The notes beneath the pieces were generated by a model, which was not told the DNA's origin, made no database searches, and saw nothing but the letters and a program-made list of their open reading frames with translations. From Bacteroidales bacterium (lineage in GTDB: Bacteria; Bacteroidota; Bacteroidia; Bacteroidales; UBA932), in assembly GCA_024401695.1 (NCBI GenBank), contig JAKSKN010000001.1:372001-436000 (forward strand): a DNA stretch of 64,000 nucleotides, given 5' to 3'. The first letter of the stretch is position 1. Every line of letters begins with the position of its first letter. The translations under genes and the position numbers were made by a program. This document shows positions 25,960 through 35,391 of the stretch, piece after piece.

Positions 25960-26967
25960 TTATCTGCGACCGCCGCTGCCACCACTGCTGCGTCCGCCAC
26001 CGCCGGACGACGAACCGCCACGGGAACCGCCTCCGCTGTATGACGAGCCGCCACGTGAAGAGCTGCCTCCGCTGTATGACGAGCTGCTGCGGGATGAGCT
26101 TCCTCCGCTGTATGAGGAGCTTGACCTGCCGCCTGAATAGCTTCCCGATGAAGTCGAAGAGCTTCTCCTGCCGGTAGACATTGACCTTGAGCCGGAATAT
26201 GAACTTGAAGTTGACGGGCTGTATGTCCTGCCGGAACCCGTACTTGAGCTTGAGCGCGCACCGGTGCCGCCGTCGGTGATTCCGGAAATTCTCCTAGGAG
26301 TGTAATTGTAAGTGCCGGAAGAAGGCGCCACCCTGCTGCCTCCGTCATAGCCGCCGCCACGGACGGTGTTGCCGGAGCCGCGATATCCTCCTGCAGGCTG
26401 TGTCGTGATGCGCGGAGTGTGGACCAGATTGTTGCGGAATCCACCGCCACCCACGTATACAGTGCCATACCAAGGACGGTAAGGATAACCATAATAGTAC
26501 GGTCCGCCATAATAGCCCCAGCCCCAACGCCAGAAAGGATCGTTGTATGGGAACAGATACCAGTCCCAGCGGCTTCCGATCCAGAACGGATCATAAATGC
26601 CTACGGGGCCGTATCCGGACCAGCCGAGGTGCCAGCGGCGCCAATACCAGTCGTTGAAGGCCCAGGAATAACCGGTAAAGGCTATCAGAGGGTAGATACT
26701 GAAATACATATCGTATTCGAGGGTGCCCGGATAGACGTCACGATACTCGATCTTGAGCGAATCGTAAGCCGCAAGCATCTGCTTTTCGCGTATGTTCCTG
26801 AGAGCTTCACGCTGGAAATCCTCTTCGGTCTTCAGCTTGGCGCTCCCGGCAGGATATGCCGAAACGTAGATGCCGTCCTGAAATCTCTGCTGAGAGAAAC
26901 GGGCGGAGGTACTGCACGACGCCGTCACGACAAGCAAAGGCAGCAAAAGTGTAATACTCCATTTCAT
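25960..26967 (-). CDS. Ser/Gly/Tyr-rich lipoprotein of unknown function
   Basis: 335 aa from ATG 26967. The lipobox VVTASC places the lipidated Cys at residue 18. The middle is Tyr/Trp-rich (WYWRRWHLGWSGYG, GWGYYGGPYYYGYPYRPWYG). The last 110 residues or so are low complexity, with repeats such as SSSYSGGSSSR ending in SSGGSGGRR. I do not recognise a domain. The repeat tail is basic and probably disordered, so it may bind the cell surface or polyanions (inference). The gene has AAAGGAGG 5 nt before its ATG, a strong Shine-Dalgarno that is rare in this genome. It is 48 nt upstream of the barrel gene. Confidence 0.8.
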   Translation of the reverse strand: MKWSITLLLPLLVVTASCSTSARFSQQRFQDGIYVSAYPAGSAKLKTEEDFQREALRNIREKQMLAAYDSLKIEYRDVYPGTLEYDMYFSIYPLIAFTGYSWAFNDWYWRRWHLGWSGYGPVGIYDPFWIGSRWDWYLFPYNDPFWRWGWGYYGGPYYYGYPYRPWYGTVYVGGGGFRNNLVHTPRITTQPAGGYRGSGNTVRGGGYDGGSRVAPSSGTYNYTPRRISGITDGGTGARSSSSTGSGRTYSPSTSSSYSGSRSMSTGRRSSSTSSGSYSGGRSSSSYSGGSSSRSSSSYSGGSSSRGGSSYSGGGSRGGSSSGGGGRSSGGSGGRR

Positions 26968-26969
26968 AA

Positions 26970-26980
26970 TAGCCTCCTTT
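26970..26980 (-). promoter_or_regulatory. Unusually strong Shine-Dalgarno sequence
   Basis: The minus strand reads AAAGGAGGCTATT before the ATG at 26967. A near-perfect anti-16S match is atypical in Bacteroidota and supports this start. Confidence 0.6.
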
Positions 26981-26994
26981 TGTAATAAAGTTTG

Positions 26995-27002
26995 TATCTT
27001 TG
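26995..27002 (+). promoter_or_regulatory. -7 promoter element for proS
   Basis: TATCTTTG fits TAnnTTTG and lies 98 nt before the proS ATG, so a leader of about 90 nt is expected. The leader contains a short ACCGG/CCGGT inverted repeat. No clear -33 box is present. Confidence 0.5.
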
Positions 27003-27100
27003 CCAACCGGCATCGGTGACACCGGTATGGAGATACTTCAAGCAATCTTTATACCTATAGATGCAAATTTCGAAAAAAAACGCAGAATTTCAAGAAGAAA

Positions 27101-28579
27101 ATGGCAAAAGAGGTAACTACACGCGCAGAGAACTACTCTCAGTGGTATAACGATCTCGCACTCAAGGCGGATCTTGCGGAGCAGTCCGCGGTCAGAGGTT
27201 GTATGGTGATAAAGCCTTACGGATATGCAATCTGGGAAACGATGCAGGCCACCCTTGACAAGATGTTCAAGGAAACTGGCGTCCAGAACGCCTACTTCCC
27301 TCTTTTCATACCTAAATCCTTCTTCAGCCGCGAGGCCGAGCACGTCGCCGGCTTTGCCAAGGAATGCGCGGTAGTCACACACCACCGTCTGATGAACGAC
27401 CCGGACGGCAAGGGCGTCGTGGTGGATCCGTCCGCAAAGCTCGAAGAGGAGCTTATCGTGCGTCCAACCTCGGAGACAATCATCTGGAGCACCTACAAGA
27501 ACTGGATCACATCCTGGCGCGACCTTCCTATCCTGTGCAACCAATGGTGCAATGTCGTCCGCTGGGAGATGCGCACCCGCCTGTTCCTCCGTACGGCGGA
27601 ATTCCTCTGGCAGGAAGGCCACACAGCCCACGCCACCGCAGCTGAAGCTGAAGCAAAGGCAAATGAAATGGTCCAGGTCTATGCAAAGTTCGCCCGTGAA
27701 GTGATGGCATTGCCGGTGATCGTCGGCCACAAGAGCCCGAACGAACGTTTCGCAGGGGCTCTTGACACCCTCACCATCGAGGCGATGATGCAGGACGGAA
27801 AGGCCCTCCAGGCAGGAACATCCCATTTCCTCGGCCAGAATTTCGCCAGGAGCTTCGACGTCCAGTTCACCAACAAGGAAGGAAAGCAGGAATATGTGTG
27901 GGCGACTTCCTGGGGTGTCAGCACCCGTCTGATGGGAGCCCTCATAATGGCACACGGTGACGACAATGGCCTCGTACTTCCTCCTAGGCTCGCTCCTGTC
28001 CAGGTTGTGATGGTCCCTATCTTCAAGACGGACGAAGAACACAATGCCATTCTCGACAAGATGTATGAAATCAAGAGACAGCTGGAGGCTCTCGGACACA
28101 GCGTCAAGGTTGACGACCGCGATACGCTCCGCCCTGGATTCAAGTTTGCGGAATGGGAGCTCAAGGGCGTGCCGGTACGCCTCGCGATGGGCGCCCGCGA
28201 CCTTGCGGGAGGCACCGTCGAGGTGGCAAGACGCGACACCCTCACCAAGGAGACAATACCGGTCGAAGGCATTGCAGAGCACATCAGCAGCCTCCTTGAT
28301 GACATCCAGCAGAATATTTACAACAAAGCGCTCGCGTTCCGCGAAGCGCACGTGGAGAAATGCGACAGCTGGGACGAATTCCAGGAGAAGATCCAGACCG
28401 GCAAGTTCCTCCTCTGCCACTGGGACGGCACCGTGGAGACCGAGCAGGCAATCAAGGACGCCACAAAGGCGACGATCCGATGCATCCCTATTGACTCGTT
28501 CGTCTGCGAGGAAGAAGGAAAAGACATCTTCTCCGGCAAGCCGTCGCACCGCAGAGTGGTTTTCGCAATCGCCTACTAA
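27101..28579 (+). CDS. proS: Prolyl-tRNA synthetase (archaeal/eukaryal type)
   Basis: 492 aa. It charges tRNA-Pro. It lacks the INS editing domain of E. coli ProS and has the C-terminal extension ending in Tyr ([10 protein letters not shown]), both marks of the archaeal/eukaryal type. Class II motifs are seen: motif 2 [29 protein letters not shown] and motif 3 [30 protein letters not shown] carries proline-pocket residues. DUF3078 and tilS genes follow. Confidence 0.96.
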   Translation: MAKEVTTRAENYSQWYNDLALKADLAEQSAVRGCMVIKPYGYAIWETMQATLDKMFKETGVQNAYFPLFIPKSFFSREAEHVAGFAKECAVVTHHRLMNDPDGKGVVVDPSAKLEEELIVRPTSETIIWSTYKNWITSWRDLPILCNQWCNVVRWEMRTRLFLRTAEFLWQEGHTAHATAAEAEAKANEMVQVYAKFAREVMALPVIVGHKSPNERFAGALDTLTIEAMMQDGKALQAGTSHFLGQNFARSFDVQFTNKEGKQEYVWATSWGVSTRLMGALIMAHGDDNGLVLPPRLAPVQVVMVPIFKTDEEHNAILDKMYEIKRQLEALGHSVKVDDRDTLRPGFKFAEWELKGVPVRLAMGARDLAGGTVEVARRDTLTKETIPVEGIAEHISSLLDDIQQNIYNKALAFREAHVEKCDSWDEFQEKIQTGKFLLCHWDGTVETEQAIKDATKATIRCIPIDSFVCEEEGKDIFSGKPSHRRVVFAIAY

Positions 28580-28600
28580 CAAACATAATCTACCTGAATA

Positions 28601-29632
28601 ATGAACAAGACCCTTTTGATTCCAATCCTCGCGCTGGTCGGATTATCAGCACAGGCACAGGACGTTGACGTCCGTGATGCCGCAATGGAAGCTGCATCCG
28701 CCATCGTGAACGCACCAAAGCCCGAGGCGGTCGTCGAGAAGCCCCAGTATTGGACGACATCAGCCGATTTCGACCTCGGTTTCAACCAGACAGCCCTTTT
28801 CAACTGGGCTGCCGGCGGCAACAATACCATCACCCTCGGCGTCGGGCTCGATGCCAAGGCCAACTACAAGAAAGGTCTCGCAGCCTGGGACAACCGTCTC
28901 CAGCTCAATTACGGTTTCCTCTGGTCTTCCGACAAGCACGGACTTCTCCAGAAAAACAACGACCGCATCTATCTTGAGAGCAAATACGCGATGAAGTTCA
29001 AGGAGGACAGCAAATGGAACTACACCGCCTCCCTTGATTTCAGGACCCAGTTCACCGATGGTTTCAAGGACTCCGGCTGGGAAGAGATCGACGGGAAGTG
29101 GGTCGGCCAGAAGATCTCCGGTTTCTTCTCTCCTGCATACCTCAACCTCGCGCTCGGTATCGAGTGGGTCCCTAATGACTGGTTCACCCTCAACATCGCG
29201 CCGGCGACAGGCGGCCTTGTCTTCTGCGACGATGCCATCCTCCGTCCTTCATTCGGTATGAAGCCGATTGCGGGCACGGCTCCCGCGGCATACCAGAGCA
29301 CCCTCTTCCAGCTCGGTGCCCAGGTCAAGGCAGGTGTCAACGTGAGCATCAACGAGAAGTTCGCCTTTGAGACACAGCTCGTCCTCTTCTACGATTATCT
29401 TTACGATTACAAGATTGCGAATGCCAGCAAATTCCCGATCCGCGTGAACTGGGACAACAAGATTTCCTGGCAGGCCGCACGCTTCTTCAAGATCGCCCTC
29501 AACACCTGGATGATCTATGATCCTATCGTGATCTTCACGGACCAGGACCCGACCGTCGGCGACCATAGGGTTCAGTTCAAGGAGTTCTTCTCAGTCTCCT
29601 TCACCTACTCAATCTCAAACAAGAAGAAATAA
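28601..29632 (+). CDS. DUF3078 family outer-membrane protein
   Basis: 343 aa. The signal peptide ends in LSAQAQ at about residue 19. The mature part has beta-strand signatures of DUF3078: FNQTALFNWAAGGNNTI, FSPAYLNLALGIEWVP and FEFFSVSFTYSIS-like ends. The family is widespread in Bacteroidetes with unknown function, probably a barrel. The stop overlaps the tilS start by 1 nt (TAATG). Confidence 0.82.
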   Translation: MNKTLLIPILALVGLSAQAQDVDVRDAAMEAASAIVNAPKPEAVVEKPQYWTTSADFDLGFNQTALFNWAAGGNNTITLGVGLDAKANYKKGLAAWDNRLQLNYGFLWSSDKHGLLQKNNDRIYLESKYAMKFKEDSKWNYTASLDFRTQFTDGFKDSGWEEIDGKWVGQKISGFFSPAYLNLALGIEWVPNDWFTLNIAPATGGLVFCDDAILRPSFGMKPIAGTAPAAYQSTLFQLGAQVKAGVNVSINEKFAFETQLVLFYDYLYDYKIANASKFPIRVNWDNKISWQAARFFKIALNTWMIYDPIVIFTDQDPTVGDHRVQFKEFFSVSFTYSISNKKK

Positions 29633-30567
29633 TGCGCATCCTTCTCGCCATAAGCGGCGGGATCGATTCGATGTATCTCGCAAACAAGGCTTCGGAGTTG
29701 TTCCCCGGAGCCTGTTTTGCTGCAGCACACTGCAACTTCCAGCTGCGCGGCGAAGAATCTGACGGCGACGAGCGCTTCGTGCGCGAATGGTGCGCCGCCC
29801 ACGGTCTGCCGCTGTTCGCAAAGCGCTTCGACACGAAGGCCGCTGCCGCAGAACGTGGCATAAGCATCGAAATGGCCGCACGTGATCTGCGCTACGAATG
29901 GTTCGGAGAGCTTTGTGCGGCCAATGGTTTTGATGCGCTGGCTACCGCCCACAATGCCAACGACAATGCCGAGACTCTCATCCTCAACCTGCTCCGCGGC
30001 ACAGGCAGCAAAGGCCTCCGCGGGATCTCCGACGGAAGATGCCTTGTGCCATCTGTCAGGATCCTCAGGCCTATGGTGGGGCTCAGCCGGAAGGAAATCG
30101 AGAAGTGGATGAGGCAGAACGGCTGCGGTTGGAGGGAAGACAGCACAAACAGGGAGTCTGTCGTCAAGCGCAACGTCATCAGGAACGAGGTCTTCCCTGT
30201 TTTCGAAAGGATCAACCCCAGGTTCATCGACACATTGAACGCCGATATGAAGCGCTTTGCACAGGTTGACGACATAGCGGAGGATTATTTCCTTTCCGTG
30301 AAGGACAGCGTCACCGACGGGCAAGGCATCAGGATCGACGCCATCCTGAAACTCAAGCACTGGGAATACGTCCTCTGGCGGTTTCTGGAGCCTTGCTCCT
30401 TCAGCCAGGAAACATTTGAAAAACTGACTGCCCTGATGGGCAGGTTCTCTTCTGAAAAAAGAGGGACGGTGACCCTCGGCGGAAAGACCTTCGAATCACC
30501 ATCCCATATCGTCAAAGCCCTCAGGGGGCATCTTGTCATCTCTCTGAGGAATCCACAAGGGCGGTAG
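29632..30567 (+). CDS. tilS: tRNA(Ile)-lysidine synthase
   Basis: 311 aa, shorter than the roughly 430 aa of typical TilS. The PP-loop motif SGGIDS (residues 8-13) and AHCNFQLRGEESDGDE, ATAHNANDNAETLILNLLRG and GWREDSTN are present. The enzyme attaches lysine to C34 of tRNA-Ile(CAU). The C-terminal TilS_C domain appears reduced. Its 3' end overlaps the convergent symporter gene by 32 nt. Confidence 0.92.
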   Translation: MRILLAISGGIDSMYLANKASELFPGACFAAAHCNFQLRGEESDGDERFVREWCAAHGLPLFAKRFDTKAAAAERGISIEMAARDLRYEWFGELCAANGFDALATAHNANDNAETLILNLLRGTGSKGLRGISDGRCLVPSVRILRPMVGLSRKEIEKWMRQNGCGWREDSTNRESVVKRNVIRNEVFPVFERINPRFIDTLNADMKRFAQVDDIAEDYFLSVKDSVTDGQGIRIDAILKLKHWEYVLWRFLEPCSFSQETFEKLTALMGRFSSEKRGTVTLGGKTFESPSHIVKALRGHLVISLRNPQGR

Positions 30568-32107
30568 TGGCCTTCACGGTCACCGTCGTGTCATAGCACT
30601 TGAACATCTCCTCGACCTTGTCGCGGTTGCGGGCCTTGGTAAAGAGGCTCACAAGAGGCACGATGACGAGGCCTGCAAGCATTGCAAGCACACCGGCATT
30701 GATAGGTGATGTGAAGAACGGCGAGATGAACACCTTGCCGGTGAAAGTGCAGAACATACATCCGCACATAATGGCAATGCCGCAGATGAAGCTGGCCCAG
30801 ACTGATGCCGGAGTGGTCCTCTTGAAGAAGAGACCATAAAGGAACGGAGCGAGGAATGCACCGGCAAGGGCGCCCCAGGAAATACCCATCAGCTGTGCGA
30901 TGAACGTGACGGAGCTCTTTGCCTGGACGATCGCGATGATTGATGACACAACTATGAAGAAAAGCACAAGTATCCTGATGCAGAGGAGCTTGCCCTTTTC
31001 ATCCATCCTGTTGCCTGTAGCCGGTGATATGATATCAAGGGTAAGGGTTGAACCTGAAGTGAGCACAAGGGAAGAAAGGGTGCTCATCGATGCGGAAAGC
31101 ACGAGGATGATCACCACGCCTATCATAATGTCCGGAAGCGTCTGAAGCATTGACGGGACGATGCTGTCGTAAACCGGAGTGCCTGCTGCGGTATATTCTA
31201 TGACGTCTGAATACAGGCGTCCGAAACCGCCGAGGAAATAGCATCCGCCTGCCACGACTATGGCGAATAATGTAGAGATGACCGTACCCTTGCGTATGGC
31301 CGCCTCATCCTTGATGGCATAGAATTTCCCAACCATCTGCGGGAGCCCCCAGGTACCGAGCGAAGTGAGAAGGATGACGCCGAGGAGCATCAGAGGCTGA
31401 GGGCCGAAGAATGAGACGAAGGCACCCTGCAGACCGCTGGCGCTCTCGCACGGCACTGATGAAAGCTTTTCAATCGCCGCAGTGAATCCGCCGTTTCCGT
31501 TGAGCACCGATGCGATGACCGCAACTATGCCGACAAGCATTATCATACCCTGGATGAAGTCATTGACGGCTGTGGCCATATAACCTCCCACAAGGACATA
31601 GACTCCCGTCAGGACGGCCATTCCGACGACACACCAGATATAGTCGATGTCGAAAGCCATACTGAAAAGTCTGGACAGACCGTTGTACAGCGAAGCTGTG
31701 TAAGGGATAAGGAACAGGAATACGATGACGGATGCGGCAACCTTCAGGGAATTGGAAGAGAAGCGGCGGCCGAAGAAATCCGGCATCGTGGCGCTCTGCA
31801 GATGCTGGGTCATAAGACGGGTACGGCGGCCGAGCACCCTCCAGGCAAGCAGGGAGCCGATGATGGCATTGCCTATGCCGATCCAGGTCGAAGCAAGGCC
31901 GAACCTCCATCCGAACTGTCCTGCATAACCGACGAAGATGACAGCGGAGAAATAAGAGGTTCCGAACGCAAATGCGGTAAGCCAGGAACCCACGTTGCGG
32001 CTTCCGAGGACAAAGCCCTGCACCGACGACGCGCTGTGGCGGCAGTATATGCCCACGCCGACCATCACGGCGAAGAACACAACCAACAATACGATTTTAA
32101 GTAACAT
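30536..32107 (-). CDS. Sodium:solute symporter family protein
   Basis: 523 aa from ATG 32107 (an upstream in-frame TTG is rejected). About 13 membrane segments fit the SSS/SLC5 fold. The family signature region is seen in GSRNVGSWLTAFAFGTSYFSAVIFVGYAG and LLTSLGTWGLPQMVGKFYAIKDE. The substrate cannot be told from the sequence; SSS members carry sugars, amino acids, sialic acid or carboxylates with Na+. A cytoplasmic tail follows. The 3' end overlaps tilS by 32 nt, so the two mRNAs would be complementary at their ends. Confidence 0.9.
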   Translation of the reverse strand: MLLKIVLLVVFFAVMVGVGIYCRHSASSVQGFVLGSRNVGSWLTAFAFGTSYFSAVIFVGYAGQFGWRFGLASTWIGIGNAIIGSLLAWRVLGRRTRLMTQHLQSATMPDFFGRRFSSNSLKVAASVIVFLFLIPYTASLYNGLSRLFSMAFDIDYIWCVVGMAVLTGVYVLVGGYMATAVNDFIQGMIMLVGIVAVIASVLNGNGGFTAAIEKLSSVPCESASGLQGAFVSFFGPQPLMLLGVILLTSLGTWGLPQMVGKFYAIKDEAAIRKGTVISTLFAIVVAGGCYFLGGFGRLYSDVIEYTAAGTPVYDSIVPSMLQTLPDIMIGVVIILVLSASMSTLSSLVLTSGSTLTLDIISPATGNRMDEKGKLLCIRILVLFFIVVSSIIAIVQAKSSVTFIAQLMGISWGALAGAFLAPFLYGLFFKRTTPASVWASFICGIAIMCGCMFCTFTGKVFISPFFTSPINAGVLAMLAGLVIVPLVSLFTKARNRDKVEEMFKCYDTTVTVKATTALVDSSER

Positions 32108-32150
32108 AACCAACTATTTTAAATTGTTAACCTTCTCTAAGAGCCTGATT

Positions 32151-33875
32151 CTACACCACCTTGATTCCATCTTCACTGCATTTTTCAGGGAGCAGCGTCC
32201 TCTTGATCTTTCTGGTGGAGGTTTTCTCGTAAGGCTTGTCCACAATCTCTATGTAGTCAATCCTCTTGTATGGAGGCAGCTTGCCATTCACCCTCTTCAT
32301 ATCGGAGAGAATGCAGTCGCGGTCGGCACGTTTCGCCTCGTCGGAAATATAGAGTCCTGCGCATATGACAGGATTTTCGCCATACTTCGGATGATATACC
32401 ACGACGTCATCAGCGTAGCCGAGAGTGGACTCGATGACATTCTCAACCTCTTCCGGGCAGATATTCTTCCCGCTTGCGAGGACAATCGTGTTCTTCTTCC
32501 TGCCTGCCAGGAATATCCTTCCACCGGCATCGATGCGTGCGCTGTCACCGGTATTGAAGAATCCATCTTCCATAAAGGCCCTGCGGGTAGCCTCCTCGTC
32601 CTTGTAGTATCCCTTTGCGACGCTCCTGCCACGGATGCAGAGTTCCCCGACGCCTTCCTCGTTCACGTTTATGAGCTTCGCTTCGAGTCCCGGACAAGGC
32701 TTGCCGACGCTGAGATGCTCCCGGAGAGTCTCGCTATTCATTGAGATAAGCGGTCCGCACTCCGTGATGCCATAGCCATTTTCCATCCGGACGCCAAGGT
32801 CGTTCATACCTTTCACGACCTCGGGATTCAGCATCGAGCCGCCGCAGACTATGAACTCCAGATTGCCGCCGAACGGAGCGAAGAGGTCGGCGAACAAAGA
32901 ATGGGTCCTGTCTATTCCGAACCGGCGCAGCAAATTGCTTATCCTGATGCCTTTCTTGAGCTTCTCCGCCTTGCCCTGCTTGGCCGCATTCGTCCATATC
33001 CCCTTGTAGAACGCATTTGCGATCATCGGGACGACCGTGATGCAGTTGGGCTTGAATATCCTGATGTTCGCCATCATATTGCGCATATTGTCGTTGATGT
33101 ACGTCAGTCGGCCGGAGCCTATGCGTGTCATTATATGCGTGTTGATTTCGGTGGCGTGGTGCATCGGAAGGACACTCATTGACGTATTTTCAGGGGTCGC
33201 CATAATGGTGTCCATACAGTTTATGACGTTGGCTGCAAGGTTGGCGTTGGTGAGGACCACGCCCTTGTTTGCACCGGTGGTGCCGCTGGTGAAGAGTATC
33301 TTTGCGGGAGCGTCGAGGTCAAGCTTGAGATTCCTGTAGACACTGTTTTCCTTGAGTGCGGCGCCCCGCTTCACAAGGTCATCGTAGAATAGGAAGCCGT
33401 CCTTCGGCCTGTCCAGGGTTATCAGGGTCTTCACGCGGGGACATTTGTCCATCACCTCATCGATGATCCGCGCGAACCTGGCGTTACAGATTATTGCATC
33501 AGCATCACATTTGTTGAGAAGGGTGACGAGAAGGTCGACCGGAGCTTCGCGGTCAATCGGCGTGACGACGCCGACCCCGCTTGAGATACAGATGTCAGAG
33601 AGAATATAGCGGACAGAATTCTCAGCGACTATGGCTATGTGTGCATCCTTGAGACCGGCGTCAATCAGACCGTCGCCGAGGTTCATCACCTCCTCGAAGA
33701 TGTCCTTGCTTGTGTAATAGACGAGGTTCTTGTCCTGGTCAAGTTCCGCAAGGATCCTTCTGTCCGGAATTATGGCTGCTATCCTCTCAAGCAGCTGGCG
33801 GATGCTCTCGTAATCACCATCCTTGAGGAGGATATCCCTGTTCATCTGCCTTTCGGTAAGGAACGTCTTTTTCAT
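32151..33875 (-). CDS. AMP-dependent acyl-CoA synthetase/ligase family protein
   Basis: 574 aa. The adenylate-forming signature ILFTSGTTGANKGVV is at about residues 194-208. Downstream are NGYGITECGPLISMN, GFFNTGDSARID and LAGRKKNTIVLASGKNICPEE, with the catalytic Lys region STRKIKR near the end. This resembles long-chain fatty-acid-CoA ligases; whether the product is acyl-CoA or acyl-ACP is open. It is 43 nt upstream of the symporter gene on the same strand and divergent from the esterase. Confidence 0.88.
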   Translation of the reverse strand: MKKTFLTERQMNRDILLKDGDYESIRQLLERIAAIIPDRRILAELDQDKNLVYYTSKDIFEEVMNLGDGLIDAGLKDAHIAIVAENSVRYILSDICISSGVGVVTPIDREAPVDLLVTLLNKCDADAIICNARFARIIDEVMDKCPRVKTLITLDRPKDGFLFYDDLVKRGAALKENSVYRNLKLDLDAPAKILFTSGTTGANKGVVLTNANLAANVINCMDTIMATPENTSMSVLPMHHATEINTHIMTRIGSGRLTYINDNMRNMMANIRIFKPNCITVVPMIANAFYKGIWTNAAKQGKAEKLKKGIRISNLLRRFGIDRTHSLFADLFAPFGGNLEFIVCGGSMLNPEVVKGMNDLGVRMENGYGITECGPLISMNSETLREHLSVGKPCPGLEAKLINVNEEGVGELCIRGRSVAKGYYKDEEATRRAFMEDGFFNTGDSARIDAGGRIFLAGRKKNTIVLASGKNICPEEVENVIESTLGYADDVVVYHPKYGENPVICAGLYISDEAKRADRDCILSDMKRVNGKLPPYKRIDYIEIVDKPYEKTSTRKIKRTLLPEKCSEDGIKVV

Positions 33876-33888
33876 AACTTAAATTTTA

Positions 33889-33896
33889 CAAATTTA
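33889..33896 (-). promoter_or_regulatory. -7 promoter element for the acyl-CoA ligase gene
   Basis: The minus strand reads TAAATTTG 13 nt before the ATG at 33875. It is divergent from the element at 33918-33925, 21 bp away. Confidence 0.55.
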
Positions 33897-33917
33897 GCAA
33901 TAATGCAGGAATTTCAC

Positions 33918-33925
33918 TATTTTTG
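33918..33925 (+). promoter_or_regulatory. -7 promoter element for the carboxylesterase operon
   Basis: TATTTTTG fits TAnnTTTG and lies 20 nt before the ATG at 33946. Its upstream half overlaps the divergent promoter. Confidence 0.55.
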
Positions 33926-33945
33926 GGAGATTATTATAATAACCA

Positions 33946-35391
33946 ATGAAACTCAAATCCCTTATCCCAGCCATTGCAGCCCTTGTTTTTGCGGCTTGCA
34001 CGCAGAGCAGCCCCGTCCTGACCATCGAAGGTGGCCAGGTCCAGGGAATCCCCGGCAAGAAAGCCGGCGTAACCGTGTTCAAAGGAATCCCATACGCAGC
34101 TCCGCCGATCGGCGAGCTCCGCTGGAAGGAGCCGCAGCCTGTAGTTCCCTGGGAAGGAGTAAGGATTGCCGACACTTACGGCCATCCGGGGTTCCAGGTG
34201 ACACATTATCCCGGCGGCTATACTACGGAATGGGGATATGGCGACGAGCCCGCATACAGCGAGGACTGCCTCTACCTCAATGTCTGGACAAAGGCACCGG
34301 GCCAGACGGACAGGAAACTTCCTGTCGCGCTCTGGATCCACGGCGGCGGCCTCCGCGAAGGCTGGGGCTTCGAGCCCGAGTTCGAGGGAGATGAATGGGC
34401 AGCCAAGGACGTCGTCCTCGTGTCCATCAACTACCGTCTCGGAATGTTCGGTTTCTTCTGCCACCCGGACCTCATCGCTGAAAACGAGCACGGGACATCC
34501 GGAAACTACGGCATACTCGACCAGATCCAGGCTCTCAAATGGATCAAGGCCAACATCGCCCAGTTCGGAGGCGACCCGGACAACGTGACCATATTCGGCC
34601 AGAGCGGCGGCGGACGCAGCGTCAGGACCCTTTCGGAGTCTCCGCTCGCACGCGGTCTTTTCCACAAGGCGGTCATTATGAGCGCACAGGGGCTCGCGGT
34701 AGCGCCACCGGCAGCTGTCAACGGCGGGATGCCGCCTATGCCGGCAATGCCTGCAGCCACTCTTGAAAGCCAGGCCGGGAACTACAAGACCATTATGGAC
34801 TGGGCCGGTCTGACCGACCTCCAGAAGATGCGTGCCTGCTCGACAGAAGAGATTTTCTCTATCGTAAACATCTACAACAGGATCCACGGGATACGCGCCT
34901 TCGGGATGTTCGCCCCGGTAGTGGACGGATACTGCTGCAAGGAGACATTCGACGAAGCCGCCATCTCCGGCAACCTTGCCGAAGTCCCTTATATGATCGG
35001 CTTCACACTCAACGATGCCGGCAATATGGCTCCGGGGATCGCAGCGTTCGGAAAGAACCGCGAAGAACACGGAGTGAAGGCCTATGCCTACCAGTTCGCC
35101 CGTCCTCTCCCTGACGACGGCAGCCATCCGGAAGATTATCTCAAGGGCGCATTCCACTCGTCGGACCTCTGGTTCGTTTTCAAGACTCTTGCAAACTGCT
35201 GGCGTCCGTGGACCCAGGGCGACTGGGACCTTTCGGAAAAGATGCTTACGGCCTGGACCAACTTCGCCAAGGACAGCGACCCCGGCCTCGGGTGGGAGCC
35301 TTGCACGGCAGAGAATCCTAAGTTCATGGTATTCCGCCTGGACGAGAATGATGCCGAGGCATCCTTCTTCGGCGAACCTCTGAGACCGTAA
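33946..35391 (+). CDS. Carboxylesterase (type B, alpha/beta hydrolase) lipoprotein
   Basis: 481 aa. A lipoprotein signal is present (ALVFAACTQ, lipidated Cys at about residue 18). Family motifs are EDCLYLNVWT, LWIHGGG (oxyanion hole) and FGQSGGG with nucleophile Ser220; a catalytic His candidate is in AFHSSDLW. The predicted location is the cell surface or periplasm. It overlaps the DUF1573 gene by 1 nt and leads the operon with the GH3 enzyme, so it may remove acyl groups from plant glycans, but the substrate is unproven. Confidence 0.9.
   Translation: MKLKSLIPAIAALVFAACTQSSPVLTIEGGQVQGIPGKKAGVTVFKGIPYAAPPIGELRWKEPQPVVPWEGVRIADTYGHPGFQVTHYPGGYTTEWGYGDEPAYSEDCLYLNVWTKAPGQTDRKLPVALWIHGGGLREGWGFEPEFEGDEWAAKDVVLVSINYRLGMFGFFCHPDLIAENEHGTSGNYGILDQIQALKWIKANIAQFGGDPDNVTIFGQSGGGRSVRTLSESPLARGLFHKAVIMSAQGLAVAPPAAVNGGMPPMPAMPAATLESQAGNYKTIMDWAGLTDLQKMRACSTEEIFSIVNIYNRIHGIRAFGMFAPVVDGYCCKETFDEAAISGNLAEVPYMIGFTLNDAGNMAPGIAAFGKNREEHGVKAYAYQFARPLPDDGSHPEDYLKGAFHSSDLWFVFKTLANCWRPWTQGDWDLSEKMLTAWTNFAKDSDPGLGWEPCTAENPKFMVFRLDENDAEASFFGEPLRP

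Noticed and set aside
25817-26140. Pro-rich plus-strand ORF
   Set aside because: Complement of the Ser/Gly repeat tail of the lipoprotein; low-complexity shadow.
27038-28582. 514-codon minus-strand ORF opposite proS
   Set aside because: Shadow of the C/G-ending codons of proS; the plus strand has all synthetase motifs and a promoter.
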